Shown here piece by piece: positions 17,664 to 25,936 of a DNA stretch of 64,000 nucleotides. This DNA is from Pseudomonadota bacterium. Lineage in GTDB: Bacteria; Desulfobacterota; Desulfovibrionia; Desulfovibrionales; Desulfovibrionaceae. Position numbers and translations under genes: made by a program. Positions within the stretch are counted from its first letter, which is position 1; each line of letters starts with the position of its first letter. The DNA lies in assembly GCA_018816865.1 (NCBI GenBank), contig JAHIUW010000016.1, forward strand, positions 182,248 to 246,247, written 5' to 3'. The notes under the pieces were generated by a model that saw only the letters and a program-made list of their open reading frames with translations, had not been told where the DNA came from and ran no database searches.

Positions 17664-18740
17664 ATGTTGCCCATGCAGGGAACCATCGCAGTCATTCTCG
17701 TTCTCGGAGCGCTGATCTTCTTCCACGAACTGGGGCATTTCATCGTCGCCCGCCTGATGGGCATCGGCGTCAAGGCCTTTTCCCTGGGCTTCGGCCCCAA
17801 GCTGCTGGGCTTCCGTCATGGCCAGACCGACTACAAGCTGTCGCTGATCCCGCTGGGAGGCTATGTCTCTCTGCTGGGCGAGGGCGGTGCCGAGGACGAC
17901 CTTCCCGAGGGCTTCACCCGCGAGGAAAGCTTCGCCCTGCGCCCGCCCCTGCACCGGATGCTGGTGGTGGCCGCCGGACCAATTTTCAATTTCATGCTGG
18001 CCTGGTTCATTCTCTGGGGTCTGTTCTTCTCCCAGGGCAAGATGGACTTAAAACCCGTGGTGGGCACGATCCAGGAAGCCAGCGCGGCCCAGATCGCAGG
18101 CATCCAGCCCGGTGACGTCATCACCGCCATCGACGGTGAGCCCGTCATCTTCTGGAAAGAAATGACCGTCATGATCCAGGAGAGCGAAGGACGCACCCTG
18201 CACTTTAGCTTGGACAGGGATGGCCGAATCATCGAGCTTCAAGTCACCCCCCGACTGTCCGAAAACAAAAACCTGTTTGGAGAGATCATCTCCACCCCCA
18301 TGGTGGGTATCGGCTCGCGCGGCGACGTGGTCACCCAGCCCATGTCCTTTGGCGATGCCATGGTCGAGGGTGGAGTGCAGACCCTAGACTACATCAAGGT
18401 CACCCTCCAGGCACTGCTCAAGATCGTGACGCGCTCCATCCCCCTGGATAACGTGGGCGGACCCATCATGATCGCCCAGCTGGTGAGCGACGGAGCCGCG
18501 CAGGGACTGGCCAGCGTGTTGTTCCTGACCGCCATCATCAGCGTCAACCTGGGACTGATCAACCTCTTCCCCATTCCCGTGCTGGACGGCGGACACATCC
18601 TGTTCTGCGGCCTGGAGATGATCTTCCGACGCCCCGTGTCCGAACGCTGGCAGATCATCACCACCCGGATGGGCATCGTGTTTCTGGTGATGCTCATGGG
18701 TCTGGCCATCTTCAACGATCTGTACCGGCTCTTTTCCTAG
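17664..18740 (+). CDS. rseP: RIP metalloprotease RseP (site-2 protease)
   Basis: A 358-residue intramembrane zinc protease. Seen: the N-terminal helix with HELGH active site (residues about 22-26), a helix near 105-120, a PDZ domain (about 130-200, GIQPGDVITAIDGEPV) and the C-terminal NLFPIPVLDGGH motif giving the third zinc ligand. It cleaves membrane anti-sigma factors and leftover signal peptides. Start: ATG 17664 after GGAG; ATG 17673 is possible. An upstream in-frame extension to 17511 overlaps dxr and is rejected. Confidence 0.95.
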   Translation: MLPMQGTIAVILVLGALIFFHELGHFIVARLMGIGVKAFSLGFGPKLLGFRHGQTDYKLSLIPLGGYVSLLGEGGAEDDLPEGFTREESFALRPPLHRMLVVAAGPIFNFMLAWFILWGLFFSQGKMDLKPVVGTIQEASAAQIAGIQPGDVITAIDGEPVIFWKEMTVMIQESEGRTLHFSLDRDGRIIELQVTPRLSENKNLFGEIISTPMVGIGSRGDVVTQPMSFGDAMVEGGVQTLDYIKVTLQALLKIVTRSIPLDNVGGPIMIAQLVSDGAAQGLASVLFLTAIISVNLGLINLFPIPVLDGGHILFCGLEMIFRRPVSERWQIITTRMGIVFLVMLMGLAIFNDLYRLFS

Positions 18741-18747
18741 GGGAACC

Positions 18748-19551
18748 ATGGCCAGAATCCCCCTCTCCAAGCGCGCCCCCACCCCGCAGCTGGTCCTGAA
18801 CGGCAGCGAGCGGCGGCTCCAGCTGGTCCTGGCCGAGGAAGGCCGCTTGCTGGCCAGCCAGGAGATGGGCGTGGCGGGCAGCGCCATGCAGCATCTGGTC
18901 CCCGCCCTGCAAAGCCTGCTCGAGCGCCTGGAGCTGGCCCCCACGGACCTGAGCGGCATCGCCTGCGTGCGCGGCCCCGGGAGCTTCACAGGACTGCGCA
19001 TGATCCTGGCCACGGCGCTGGGTCTGTCACGGGCCGCGAACGTGCCCCTGGCCGGGCTGGACTATCTGCCGCTCATCGCCGCCGGTCCCGCCCCGCTGCT
19101 TGAAGGCACCCTGGCCGTGGTCACCCATTCCCGGAGCCGTCAGGTCTATATCCAGACCTTTTCGGCCCCCGAGGGACAGGCCCTGAGCGATCCGCAACCC
19201 TTCCTGCTGGACCAGGCCGCCGCCGTCCTCGGAACCCTGACCGCCCCGGTCTGCGCCGTGGGCAGCGGGCTGCGCAACCACCTCGACTTCTTCCTGGCAA
19301 CCCTGCCCGAGCTGCGCATTCTGGACGAGGGCTTCGATCATCCCCTGCCCCATGTCCTGGCCCGGGCCGCCGCTGCAGCGGCGTATGCCCACGCCCCCAT
19401 CGAGCCGTTGTATCTGCGCGCCTCGGACGCCGAGGACAATCTCGCAGACATCGCCGCACTCCGGGGCATCGCCCCGGACGAAGCCCAGCGCAGGCTGGTC
19501 AAGGCCACCAGCACGATCACGGCCCCGCATTGCCTGCACGACCACGACTAG
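18748..19551 (+). CDS. tsaB: tRNA threonylcarbamoyladenosine biosynthesis protein TsaB
   Basis: A 267-residue ASKHA-fold protein, partner of TsaD and TsaE in making t6A37 on tRNAs. The motif CVRGPGSFTGLRMILATALGL is diagnostic. It starts 7 bases after rseP with GGGGAA upstream. The TsaB core is residues about 10-140; the C-terminal half is less conserved. Last gene of the housekeeping run. Confidence 0.93.
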   Translation: MARIPLSKRAPTPQLVLNGSERRLQLVLAEEGRLLASQEMGVAGSAMQHLVPALQSLLERLELAPTDLSGIACVRGPGSFTGLRMILATALGLSRAANVPLAGLDYLPLIAAGPAPLLEGTLAVVTHSRSRQVYIQTFSAPEGQALSDPQPFLLDQAAAVLGTLTAPVCAVGSGLRNHLDFFLATLPELRILDEGFDHPLPHVLARAAAAAAYAHAPIEPLYLRASDAEDNLADIAALRGIAPDEAQRRLVKATSTITAPHCLHDHD

Positions 19552-19741
19552 ACCAGCGCCGTTTCCGCATCCGGCTCGGCCTGTCACCCGTTGAAGCCGC
19601 TGCTTCCGAGGCCCCCAAGCCCAGGCAGGCCTCTGCCCCTTGATCGCCCCTGATGATTTCAGACCGGCAGTTCAACACCCCCATTCCTCCGCCCCAGCCC
19701 ATGACATTTTCACTATTTACGAGTTCGCGAAACTCCAGCCC
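19552..19741. other. Intergenic region upstream of the flagellin promoter
   Basis: About 190 bases with no ORF of note. A small hairpin GAGTT-CGCGA-AACTC occurs at about 19720-19734. It holds no clear terminator for tsaB. Confidence 0.4.
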
Positions 19742-19769
19742 TAAAGTTCCGCTTTCGCAAAGACGATGA
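19742..19769 (+). promoter_or_regulatory. Sigma-28 (FliA)-like promoter of flagellin
   Basis: TAAAGTTC, 12 bases, then GACGATGA (6 of 8 matches to GCCGATAA). TAAA to the -10 box is 16 bases, the same as at 4648 and 7672. Predicted start near 19776 gives a leader of about 130 bases. Confidence 0.65.
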
Positions 19770-19792
19770 GACTCCCAGCACAGGGACAAACA

Positions 19793-19900
19793 GGAGCCAC
19801 AGGATTGGCTCCTCAGGAACCAAGGATTCGGTTCCAATTGTCCGGGTGCTATCCTATCGACCGGCAAGGACGCCGGCACAGAAGCTTTCATGGAGGAAAG
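19793..19900 (+). promoter_or_regulatory. Flagellin leader with four GGA-loop hairpins (CsrA-type sites)
   Basis: Hairpin 1: GGAGCCA, loop CAGGAT, TGGCTCC (19793-19812). Hairpin 2: GGAACC, loop AAGGATTC, GGTTCC (19816-19835). Hairpin 3: CCGGC, loop AAGGAC, GCCGG (19861-19876). Hairpin 4: CTTTC, loop ATGGAG, GAAAG (19885-19900), whose loop contains the Shine-Dalgarno sequence. A GGA in each loop, the first three as AGGA, is the recognised CsrA/RsmA target form, so repression of flagellin translation by CsrA is proposed. Confidence 0.75.
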
Positions 19901-19904
19901 TGAC

Positions 19905-20795
19905 ATGTCCTTGGTTATCAATAATAACCTGATGGCAATGAATGCCGCCCGCAATCTGAGTAATTCCTTCGGAGCCCTCTCCGTTTCCGTCCGCCGCCTA
20001 TCTTCGGGCCTACGCATCACCACCGCCGCCGACGATGCCGCCGGCATGGCCATCCGCGAGATCATGCGCTCGGACATCGCCGCCCTGAACCAGGGAGTGC
20101 GCAACGCCAACGACGCCATCTCCCTGATCCAGACCGCAGACGGAGCCCTGGCCGTCATCGACGAGAAGCTGGTGCGCATGAAGGAACTTGCCGAACAGGC
20201 GGCCACGGGTACCTACAACTCCGATCAGCGTCTGATCCTGGACTCCGAGTACCAGGCCATGGCCTCGGAAATCACCCGCATCGCCAACGCCACGGATTTC
20301 AACGGCCTGTATCTGCTCAACGGCAATCTCTCCAGCGATACCCACGATGGTTCCGGCCTTGTCGCCTCAGGCAAGATGAAGATCCACTTCGGCACGGCCA
20401 ACGACAGCGCCGAAGACTACTATTACATCAAGATCGGCAATGCCACGGCCTCGGCTCTGGGTGTGGGCAACCAGGCCGCTTCGGGTTCCGGATACGCCAT
20501 CTCCACCCAGTCGGCCGCGCAGAACGCCCTGGAAGGCATCAACGAGGCCATCGTCTCCAAGGACAAGATCCGGGCCGGGCTTGGCGCCATGCAGAACCGC
20601 CTGCAGAACACCATCACCAACCTCCAGATCCAGGCCGAGAACCTGTCGGCCTCGGAGTCGAGAATTTCGGACGTGGACGTGGCCCTGGAAATGACTAACT
20701 TCGTGAAGCAGCAGATCCTGTCGCAGGCGGCCACGGCCATGCTGGCCCAGGCCAACTCCCTGCCGCGTATGGCCATGCAGCTGCTCGGCGGGTAA
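19905..20795 (+). CDS. Flagellin
   Basis: A 296-residue flagellin, short type: N-terminal D0/D1 (MSLVINNNLMAMNAARNLS to about 140), a brief variable middle (about 145-200, Ser/Gly/Asp-rich), and the C-terminal D1/D0 ending QANSLPRMAMQLLGG. The start is ATG 19905 with GGAGGAAAG upstream; an ATG at 19890 lies inside that site and is rejected. Two glycosyltransferase genes in the same cluster suggest that the filament is glycosylated. It is expected to be transcribed by sigma-28 and controlled by CsrA through its leader. Confidence 0.96.
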   Translation: MSLVINNNLMAMNAARNLSNSFGALSVSVRRLSSGLRITTAADDAAGMAIREIMRSDIAALNQGVRNANDAISLIQTADGALAVIDEKLVRMKELAEQAATGTYNSDQRLILDSEYQAMASEITRIANATDFNGLYLLNGNLSSDTHDGSGLVASGKMKIHFGTANDSAEDYYYIKIGNATASALGVGNQAASGSGYAISTQSAAQNALEGINEAIVSKDKIRAGLGAMQNRLQNTITNLQIQAENLSASESRISDVDVALEMTNFVKQQILSQAATAMLAQANSLPRMAMQLLGG

Positions 20796-20876
20796 TGAAT
20801 GAACAGACGGAGTAAGGATACTTAACAACCAACGTTCCGGGCCGTGCATCCGCGGTTCGGTCTCGTGCGCTTTTGG

Positions 20877-20891
20877 TGGCATCAACATTGC
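20877..20891 (+). promoter_or_regulatory. Sigma-54 (RpoN) promoter of fliD
   Basis: TGGCATCAACATTGC: -24 GG at 20878-20879 and -12 GC at 20890-20891 with the exact spacing, and TGGCA/TTGC consensus kept. The start would be near 20903, 45 bases before fliD ATG. Confidence 0.75.
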
Positions 20892-20947
20892 ATTTCAAGC
20901 AATGACTAACCGCCAACCGGAATTTTCTGCACGAGAGGAATAAACCT

Positions 20948-22633
20948 ATGGCAGGCGACTACCTCGAATCAGGCGCCATCCATTTCACGGGCCTTGGCAA
21001 CGGAACGGACTTCGACTCCATCATCCAGGCCATGGTCCAAGCCCAGAGCTTCCATAAGAACAGGCTTGAGACGTGGAAATCGGAGTGGGAAGAAAAGCAG
21101 ACGTCCTTCCAGGACCTGAATAGCACGCTATTGTCTTTGAAGACCCATATGGAGTCCATGGACCGGCCCAGTGAATTCTTCTCCAAGGATGTCTCGTCCA
21201 CCGACGAGGACGTACTGACCGCCTCGGCGGACAGCAGCGCCTCCGAAGGCAACCACGTCATCCTGGTGGACCAGCTGGCTCAGAACAAGATCCAGACCAA
21301 CAGCACCGGCTACGCCAATTCCACGACGAACATCAACAGCACCGGCTCGGACCAGACCCTCGTCCTGACCTACAACGGCGAGGCCGCGGTGACCATCACC
21401 ATTCCAGCAGGCACCACCCTGGCTGGCGCGGTGAACATGATCAACAAGGACGCCGACAACCCCGGGGTCCGGGCATCCATCGTCAGTGACGGCACTTACT
21501 CCTACCTCCAGATGCGGGGCATGGACATGGGCTCTGGAGCAAGCATCTCCATGGCGGGTTCCACCCTGTCCGGCTACGATGACACCGGCGGCAACTGGGA
21601 CATCAACCAAGCCAACCAGAACGCCCGAATCCGTGTGGATGGCTGGCCCACCACCTCCTGGATCGAGTCGGACAGCAACACCATCGCCGACACCATCGAA
21701 GGGCTGACATTCACGCTGAAAAGCATCCCCTTCGGGCAGTCCAACGCCACGGTCACGATCTCGGTGTCCAACGACACCGAGGCCATCACGGAAAACGTGC
21801 GCGGTTTCGTGGACAAGATCAACGAGGTCCGCAAGCAGCTTATCGACCTGACCAGGTTCGACGAGAACATGAAGCGAGGGGCCCTGCTGCAAGGTAACTA
21901 CGGCTTGCAGATGATCTCCACCATGCTCAAAGACGTGACCTCGCAAAAGGGCGTGGGCTTCGATTACGACGACGACATCATGTCCACCCTGTCCCAGATC
22001 GGCATCCTGACCGACGCCGAGGAAGGTTCGCCCACCCGTGGTCTGCTGACCTTTGACGAGGAGATCTTCAGCGAGGCCATGAAGGACGACCCCGCTGCCG
22101 TGGCCAGCCTCTTCAGCGCCTATTTCGAGGGTGATACCAACTCTCCGAACTTCACCTACGAGTCGCACGTCCAGGGCGTGACCCAGGCGGGCACCTACGC
22201 GGTGGAGTACACGGTGGACGGCAGCGGAACCATCACCGCCGCGACCATCGGCGGTCAGACGGCGACGATCATCGGCAACCAGATCACCGGCCCGGCCGGC
22301 ACGGACATGTCCGGTCTGGCCATCGACATCGTCAACACCTCGGCAGGCACCTACAGCGGCGAGGTCCGCCTCAAACTGGGCAAGGCCGGTGAAATGGCCG
22401 AGAGCCTGAAAACCATCACCAGTTCCGTGGACGGCCCGTTGCATATCCTGGAAGACAACTACCAGGACATCATCGACAACATCGGCGAAAAGATCGACCA
22501 CGAGACGGACCGCATCTCGCGCATGGAGCGCAACACGCGCAACAAATTCGCCAGGCTGGAATCCACGCTGTCCCACTACGACAGCATCATGAAATCACTT
22601 GATAGCCAAATCACTTCTCTCAGTGCGAAGTAG
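20948..22633 (+). CDS. fliD: Flagellar filament cap protein FliD (HAP2)
   Basis: A 561-residue cap protein that sits on the filament tip and folds incoming flagellin. The N-terminal FliD_N region is seen as FTGLGNGTDFDSIIQAMVQAQ, the C-terminal region ends in long amphipathic helices (HETDRISRMERNTRNKFARLESTLSHYDSIM pattern, residues about 515-555), and the middle is Thr/Gly-rich beta structure. GAGAGGAA precedes ATG 20948. Transcribed from the RpoN-type promoter at 20877, so it is an earlier flagellar class than flagellin. fliS follows 23 bases on. Confidence 0.95.
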   Translation: MAGDYLESGAIHFTGLGNGTDFDSIIQAMVQAQSFHKNRLETWKSEWEEKQTSFQDLNSTLLSLKTHMESMDRPSEFFSKDVSSTDEDVLTASADSSASEGNHVILVDQLAQNKIQTNSTGYANSTTNINSTGSDQTLVLTYNGEAAVTITIPAGTTLAGAVNMINKDADNPGVRASIVSDGTYSYLQMRGMDMGSGASISMAGSTLSGYDDTGGNWDINQANQNARIRVDGWPTTSWIESDSNTIADTIEGLTFTLKSIPFGQSNATVTISVSNDTEAITENVRGFVDKINEVRKQLIDLTRFDENMKRGALLQGNYGLQMISTMLKDVTSQKGVGFDYDDDIMSTLSQIGILTDAEEGSPTRGLLTFDEEIFSEAMKDDPAAVASLFSAYFEGDTNSPNFTYESHVQGVTQAGTYAVEYTVDGSGTITAATIGGQTATIIGNQITGPAGTDMSGLAIDIVNTSAGTYSGEVRLKLGKAGEMAESLKTITSSVDGPLHILEDNYQDIIDNIGEKIDHETDRISRMERNTRNKFARLESTLSHYDSIMKSLDSQITSLSAK

Positions 22634-22656
22634 TTTCAGGACCAGGAGAGTCACTC

Positions 22657-23391
22657 ATGATCAAAGCTGCACAGGCTTATTTCGCCACCCAGGTGACCAC
22701 CACGTCGCAGAGCGATCTGTTACTCATGCTCTATGAGGGAGCCATCAAGTTCCTGAACCAGGCCAAGGTCAAGATCGACGAGAAGAACTTTGCCCAAAAA
22801 GGCATCCTCATCTCCAAGGCCATGGACATCATCGGTGAACTGGACAGCAGCCTGAATTCGGACAAAGGGGGCGAGGTCGCCAAGAACCTGCACCAGCTCT
22901 ATTTCTATTGCAACGCGCGCCTGCTGCGCGCCAACATGGACATGAACAACACCCTGGTGGACGAGGTCATCCGCATCCTGACCTCGCTGCGCGAGGCCTT
23001 TGAGATCATCAAGGACGACGCCCCCCAGGTCGCCCCGCCCACCGGCTCCGCACCCCAGGTGCGCCACATGGCAGCGGCAGGGACGCAGCAGGGACCACCC
23101 AAGGCCTCCGCCGCCCATGCCAGCCGGGCCTATGGCGGCGGTCAGCAGGCTCCGACACAGGAAACAAATGAGTCTGACGAGATGCCTGTGGAGCCCGCCT
23201 CGTCCCAGACGTCAACGCAAACCTTGCAGGCCCCCGAGGCCCCGGGCGCGCGCCGGTCCACCACGCCGCCCCCGGGCGCTCCGGTGTTGGTCAGGCCCGC
23301 AGAATCATCCCCGCAGCCCAAACCCGGGCCGTCCCTGTTGCGCAAGCCCGGTCTGCCCGGGGCTTACGGTCGTCAGGACCCCACAAGGTAG
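22657..23391 (+). CDS. fliS: Flagellar export chaperone FliS with a long disordered tail
   Basis: A 244-residue protein. Residues 1-125 are a normal FliS four-helix chaperone (AQAYFATQVTTTSQSDLLLM, LYEGAIKFLNQA, LYFYCNARLLRANM), which holds flagellin for export. Residues about 126-244 are a low-complexity Pro/Ala/Gln/Ser tail, nearly doubling the usual 120-140 residue length. GGAGAG precedes the start. It runs straight into the glycosyltransferase gene (2-base gap). The tail's role is unknown; codon use looks like that of its neighbours, so it is not an obvious frame error. Confidence 0.93.
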   Translation: MIKAAQAYFATQVTTTSQSDLLLMLYEGAIKFLNQAKVKIDEKNFAQKGILISKAMDIIGELDSSLNSDKGGEVAKNLHQLYFYCNARLLRANMDMNNTLVDEVIRILTSLREAFEIIKDDAPQVAPPTGSAPQVRHMAAAGTQQGPPKASAAHASRAYGGGQQAPTQETNESDEMPVEPASSQTSTQTLQAPEAPGARRSTTPPPGAPVLVRPAESSPQPKPGPSLLRKPGLPGAYGRQDPTR

Positions 23392-23393
23392 CC

Positions 23394-24527
23394 ATGTCCA
23401 CCCCGGACGCCCCTCTCCCGATCCTGCACATTACGGGAAGCCTTGGGCTGGGAGGCACGGAGAAGACCCTGCAACTCTTCGTCAGCCACCTGGACCGCAC
23501 CCGTTTCAGGCCCATGGTCTTCGCCTTCGCCGACGGCCCTCGTCGTGCCCTGTTGTCCAAGTTGGGCATCGATGTCTTCGTGGGCGGGGATCTGTTGGAA
23601 ATCATGCAACGCCTGCGGCCTGCCATCGTGCACCTGCACCGCCCCGGCTGGCCGGAGCCCAAGCTGCTCCGACTGCTCAAGCTGGCCCGCGTCCCCGCGG
23701 TTGTGGAAACCAACGTCTTTGGCCGCTTCGACCCCAGCCCCCAGGCCGAAATCATCGATCGCCACCTGTTCGTGTCCCGCTTCTGCCTGGAGCGCTACTC
23801 ACAGATGAACGACGTGGACACCAGCAGTCCCCGCTACCAGGTGCTGTACAATCCCGTGGACACTGATCTCTTCAGCCGTCGGCCCGAACAACGCAAACCC
23901 GCCGTGCCCACAGTGGGTCGCCTGTCACGCCCGGACCCCGGCAAATGGTCGCCGCTGGCCCTGGAGATGCTGCCCCACCTGCGGACCCACATCCCGGACG
24001 TCTGCTACCGGATCATCGGCGGCACCCCCGAGGCCCGACACTGGGTCAAGGCCAATGCCCTTGAGAATCATGTGGAATTCTGCGATGCTGTCCACACAGA
24101 CGAAGAGCTGACGGACTTTTTCCAGGGCATCTCGGTCCTGGCCCATGCCAACGACACGGGTGAAAGTTTCGGGCTGGTCATCGCCGAGGCCATGGCCGCC
24201 GGTCTGCCGGTAGTCACCCACCCCTGCCCCGAGCCCAGGGACAACGCCCAGCTCGAACTGGTGGACCATGGGCGCACCGGACTTGTGGCGAACACGGCCG
24301 AGGAGTACGCCGCTGCCGTGGCCTGGCTGCTGAACCATCCACGCCAGGCTGCTGCCATGGGCGAGGCCGGACGGGCCAAGGCCCAACGCCTGTATCGCGC
24401 CCAAACCGTGACCCGACAGCTGGAAGACATCTATCTGGACCTCCTGCACTCATCCCAAACCACAGTCGGACACCCCCATGCACGAGCACCCATTCAGACA
24501 ATACAGCACCGAAATCCTGCGCTTTGA
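23394..24527 (+). CDS. Glycosyltransferase, GT4/GT-B family
   Basis: A 377-residue GT-B enzyme. Seen: the N-terminal glycine loop HITGSLGLGGTEKTLQLF and the C-terminal donor-binding EX7E motif GESFGLVIAEAMAAGLPVV. Typical GT4 enzymes move a sugar from a nucleotide donor. It starts 2 bases after fliS behind AAGG and overlaps the next gene by 50 bases, so it belongs to the fliD-fliS transcript; flagellin glycosylation is the likely role (inference from context). Confidence 0.88.
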   Translation: MSTPDAPLPILHITGSLGLGGTEKTLQLFVSHLDRTRFRPMVFAFADGPRRALLSKLGIDVFVGGDLLEIMQRLRPAIVHLHRPGWPEPKLLRLLKLARVPAVVETNVFGRFDPSPQAEIIDRHLFVSRFCLERYSQMNDVDTSSPRYQVLYNPVDTDLFSRRPEQRKPAVPTVGRLSRPDPGKWSPLALEMLPHLRTHIPDVCYRIIGGTPEARHWVKANALENHVEFCDAVHTDEELTDFFQGISVLAHANDTGESFGLVIAEAMAAGLPVVTHPCPEPRDNAQLELVDHGRTGLVANTAEEYAAAVAWLLNHPRQAAAMGEAGRAKAQRLYRAQTVTRQLEDIYLDLLHSSQTTVGHPHARAPIQTIQHRNPAL

Positions 24528-25674
24528 TCTGGGCGAACAGGTCGAAGACTCCCGCCCCCTGCCCGACATGCCCCCGGACCGTGCGCAGCAGGCCATGCTG
24601 CTGCTGCTCAAAGCCTGGCGCAAGGAGCCCCGGCCCGCCATCGTGCTCACGGGCCTGGGGGACGGCACCGTACCGCGCCTGCTCGACGCAGCCCTGCCCC
24701 CGGAGGTGACGATCATCATCTCCGAACGCGATACCCGCCGGGCGCGCGAGGCCTTGCAGGACCCTGCCGCCCCCTGGAACATACAGGACGGACGGACCCA
24801 CCTCCTGGCCGACTCTTCGCCCATGGCCCATTTCATGCTTTGGAGCCTGCATGGCCTGACCCCCGGCACTGCCCTGCTGCGGGCCGTGCCGGGCGGAGAT
24901 CATCGGAGCTGGACCCAGGTCCGGCAGATGTTCAACAGCGCGCTCCCACTGGATGTCCCCCGAGCGGCGCAGACCCCACCCCTGACCCTGGCGGCCATCC
25001 TCGCCCCGGACGATCCCGGCCTGCCTGAGTTCTTTGCCCAGGTGCCGCCGTTCGTGCACGAAGTCCTCGTGCTCTGGGACGGACAGACCCCGCCCGAGAC
25101 GGGCTATGCTTGCGCCGCGCCCGTACGCCATCTGGCTCGCCCCCTGAACAACGATTTCGCTGCCCAGCGCAACGCCCTGCTGAGCGAATGCCGCACCAAG
25201 TGGATCCTGTCCCTGGATGCGGACGAACGCCTCTCCACCGCAGGCTGGGAGGCCTGCCGCAGGCTCGCCGCGCGCGGCGACGCCAACAACGCGGGCGGCT
25301 TCTACCTGCCTCGCAAGACCCTGGCGCGCGACGCCAAGGCGATCCTCACGGGCTACGGCCTGTGGCCCGATCTGCAGTTGCGCCTCTTCCGCTGGACCGG
25401 CGGCCTCGGGTACGAGCGCCCCATCCACGAACGCTTGACCGGCATCCGTGGCCCCTTCGGCATCGCCCTGAACACGTCCATCCTGCACCTGTCGCACGTG
25501 CTCAAGACCCCGGAGGAACTGCGCCGCAAGCTTGCCGGATTCGACAGCGCCGGGGCGGGCAGGGTCAACCATACCCTGTCGCAGGACTATCCAACCCTGC
25601 CCACGGAATTCTTCCCCGAGATCGGCTCGGCCGACGAACTCAAGGCCCTGATTCTGCCCTTTGACCCCTCCTGA
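24478..25674 (+). CDS. GT2-type glycosyltransferase with an unusual N-terminal domain
   Basis: A 398-residue protein. The C-terminal part (about 175-370) is a GT-A glycosyltransferase: AAILAPDDPGLPEFFAQVPP, then AQRNALLSECRTKWILSLDADE with the DXD-like LDADE. The N-terminal part (about 1-165) is Rossmann-like (AIVLTGLGDGTVPRLLDAAL, then an ISERDTRRAREAL segment), recalling methyltransferase or Maf/MptE-type domains. The start ATG 24478 overlaps the preceding gene by 50 bases and has no clear ribosome site. Likely acts on flagellin or another surface glycan. Acceptor and donor unknown. Confidence 0.8.
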   Translation: MHEHPFRQYSTEILRFDLGEQVEDSRPLPDMPPDRAQQAMLLLLKAWRKEPRPAIVLTGLGDGTVPRLLDAALPPEVTIIISERDTRRAREALQDPAAPWNIQDGRTHLLADSSPMAHFMLWSLHGLTPGTALLRAVPGGDHRSWTQVRQMFNSALPLDVPRAAQTPPLTLAAILAPDDPGLPEFFAQVPPFVHEVLVLWDGQTPPETGYACAAPVRHLARPLNNDFAAQRNALLSECRTKWILSLDADERLSTAGWEACRRLAARGDANNAGGFYLPRKTLARDAKAILTGYGLWPDLQLRLFRWTGGLGYERPIHERLTGIRGPFGIALNTSILHLSHVLKTPEELRRKLAGFDSAGAGRVNHTLSQDYPTLPTEFFPEIGSADELKALILPFDPS

Positions 25675-25936
25675 GAAAGCAGACACCCGGCCGATGATCC
25701 CGACCGCTTGGCCCTCATCCTCCGCAAGCCCCATCCTGTGCCAATGGCAGAAGGCCGACCGCGCTGGTGGCAATCAGCCCAAGGCCGAAGTATTCCCGGT
25801 TTGCGGCTGCTTTTCAGGACCTCTCTACAGGGGTTTTCCGGCCCCTGCCGCAAATCAGGACCCGGGACGAGGACTTGTTGATTCCAAAGCCCGGGCAGGG
25901 TATCCTGTACAGACAAACACAAAAACAAGGTAAACT

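Noticed and set aside
21128..22576. A 482-codon minus-strand frame opposite fliD
   Set aside because: fliD is well supported on the plus strand; the opposite frame is a His/Gly/Val-rich shadow.
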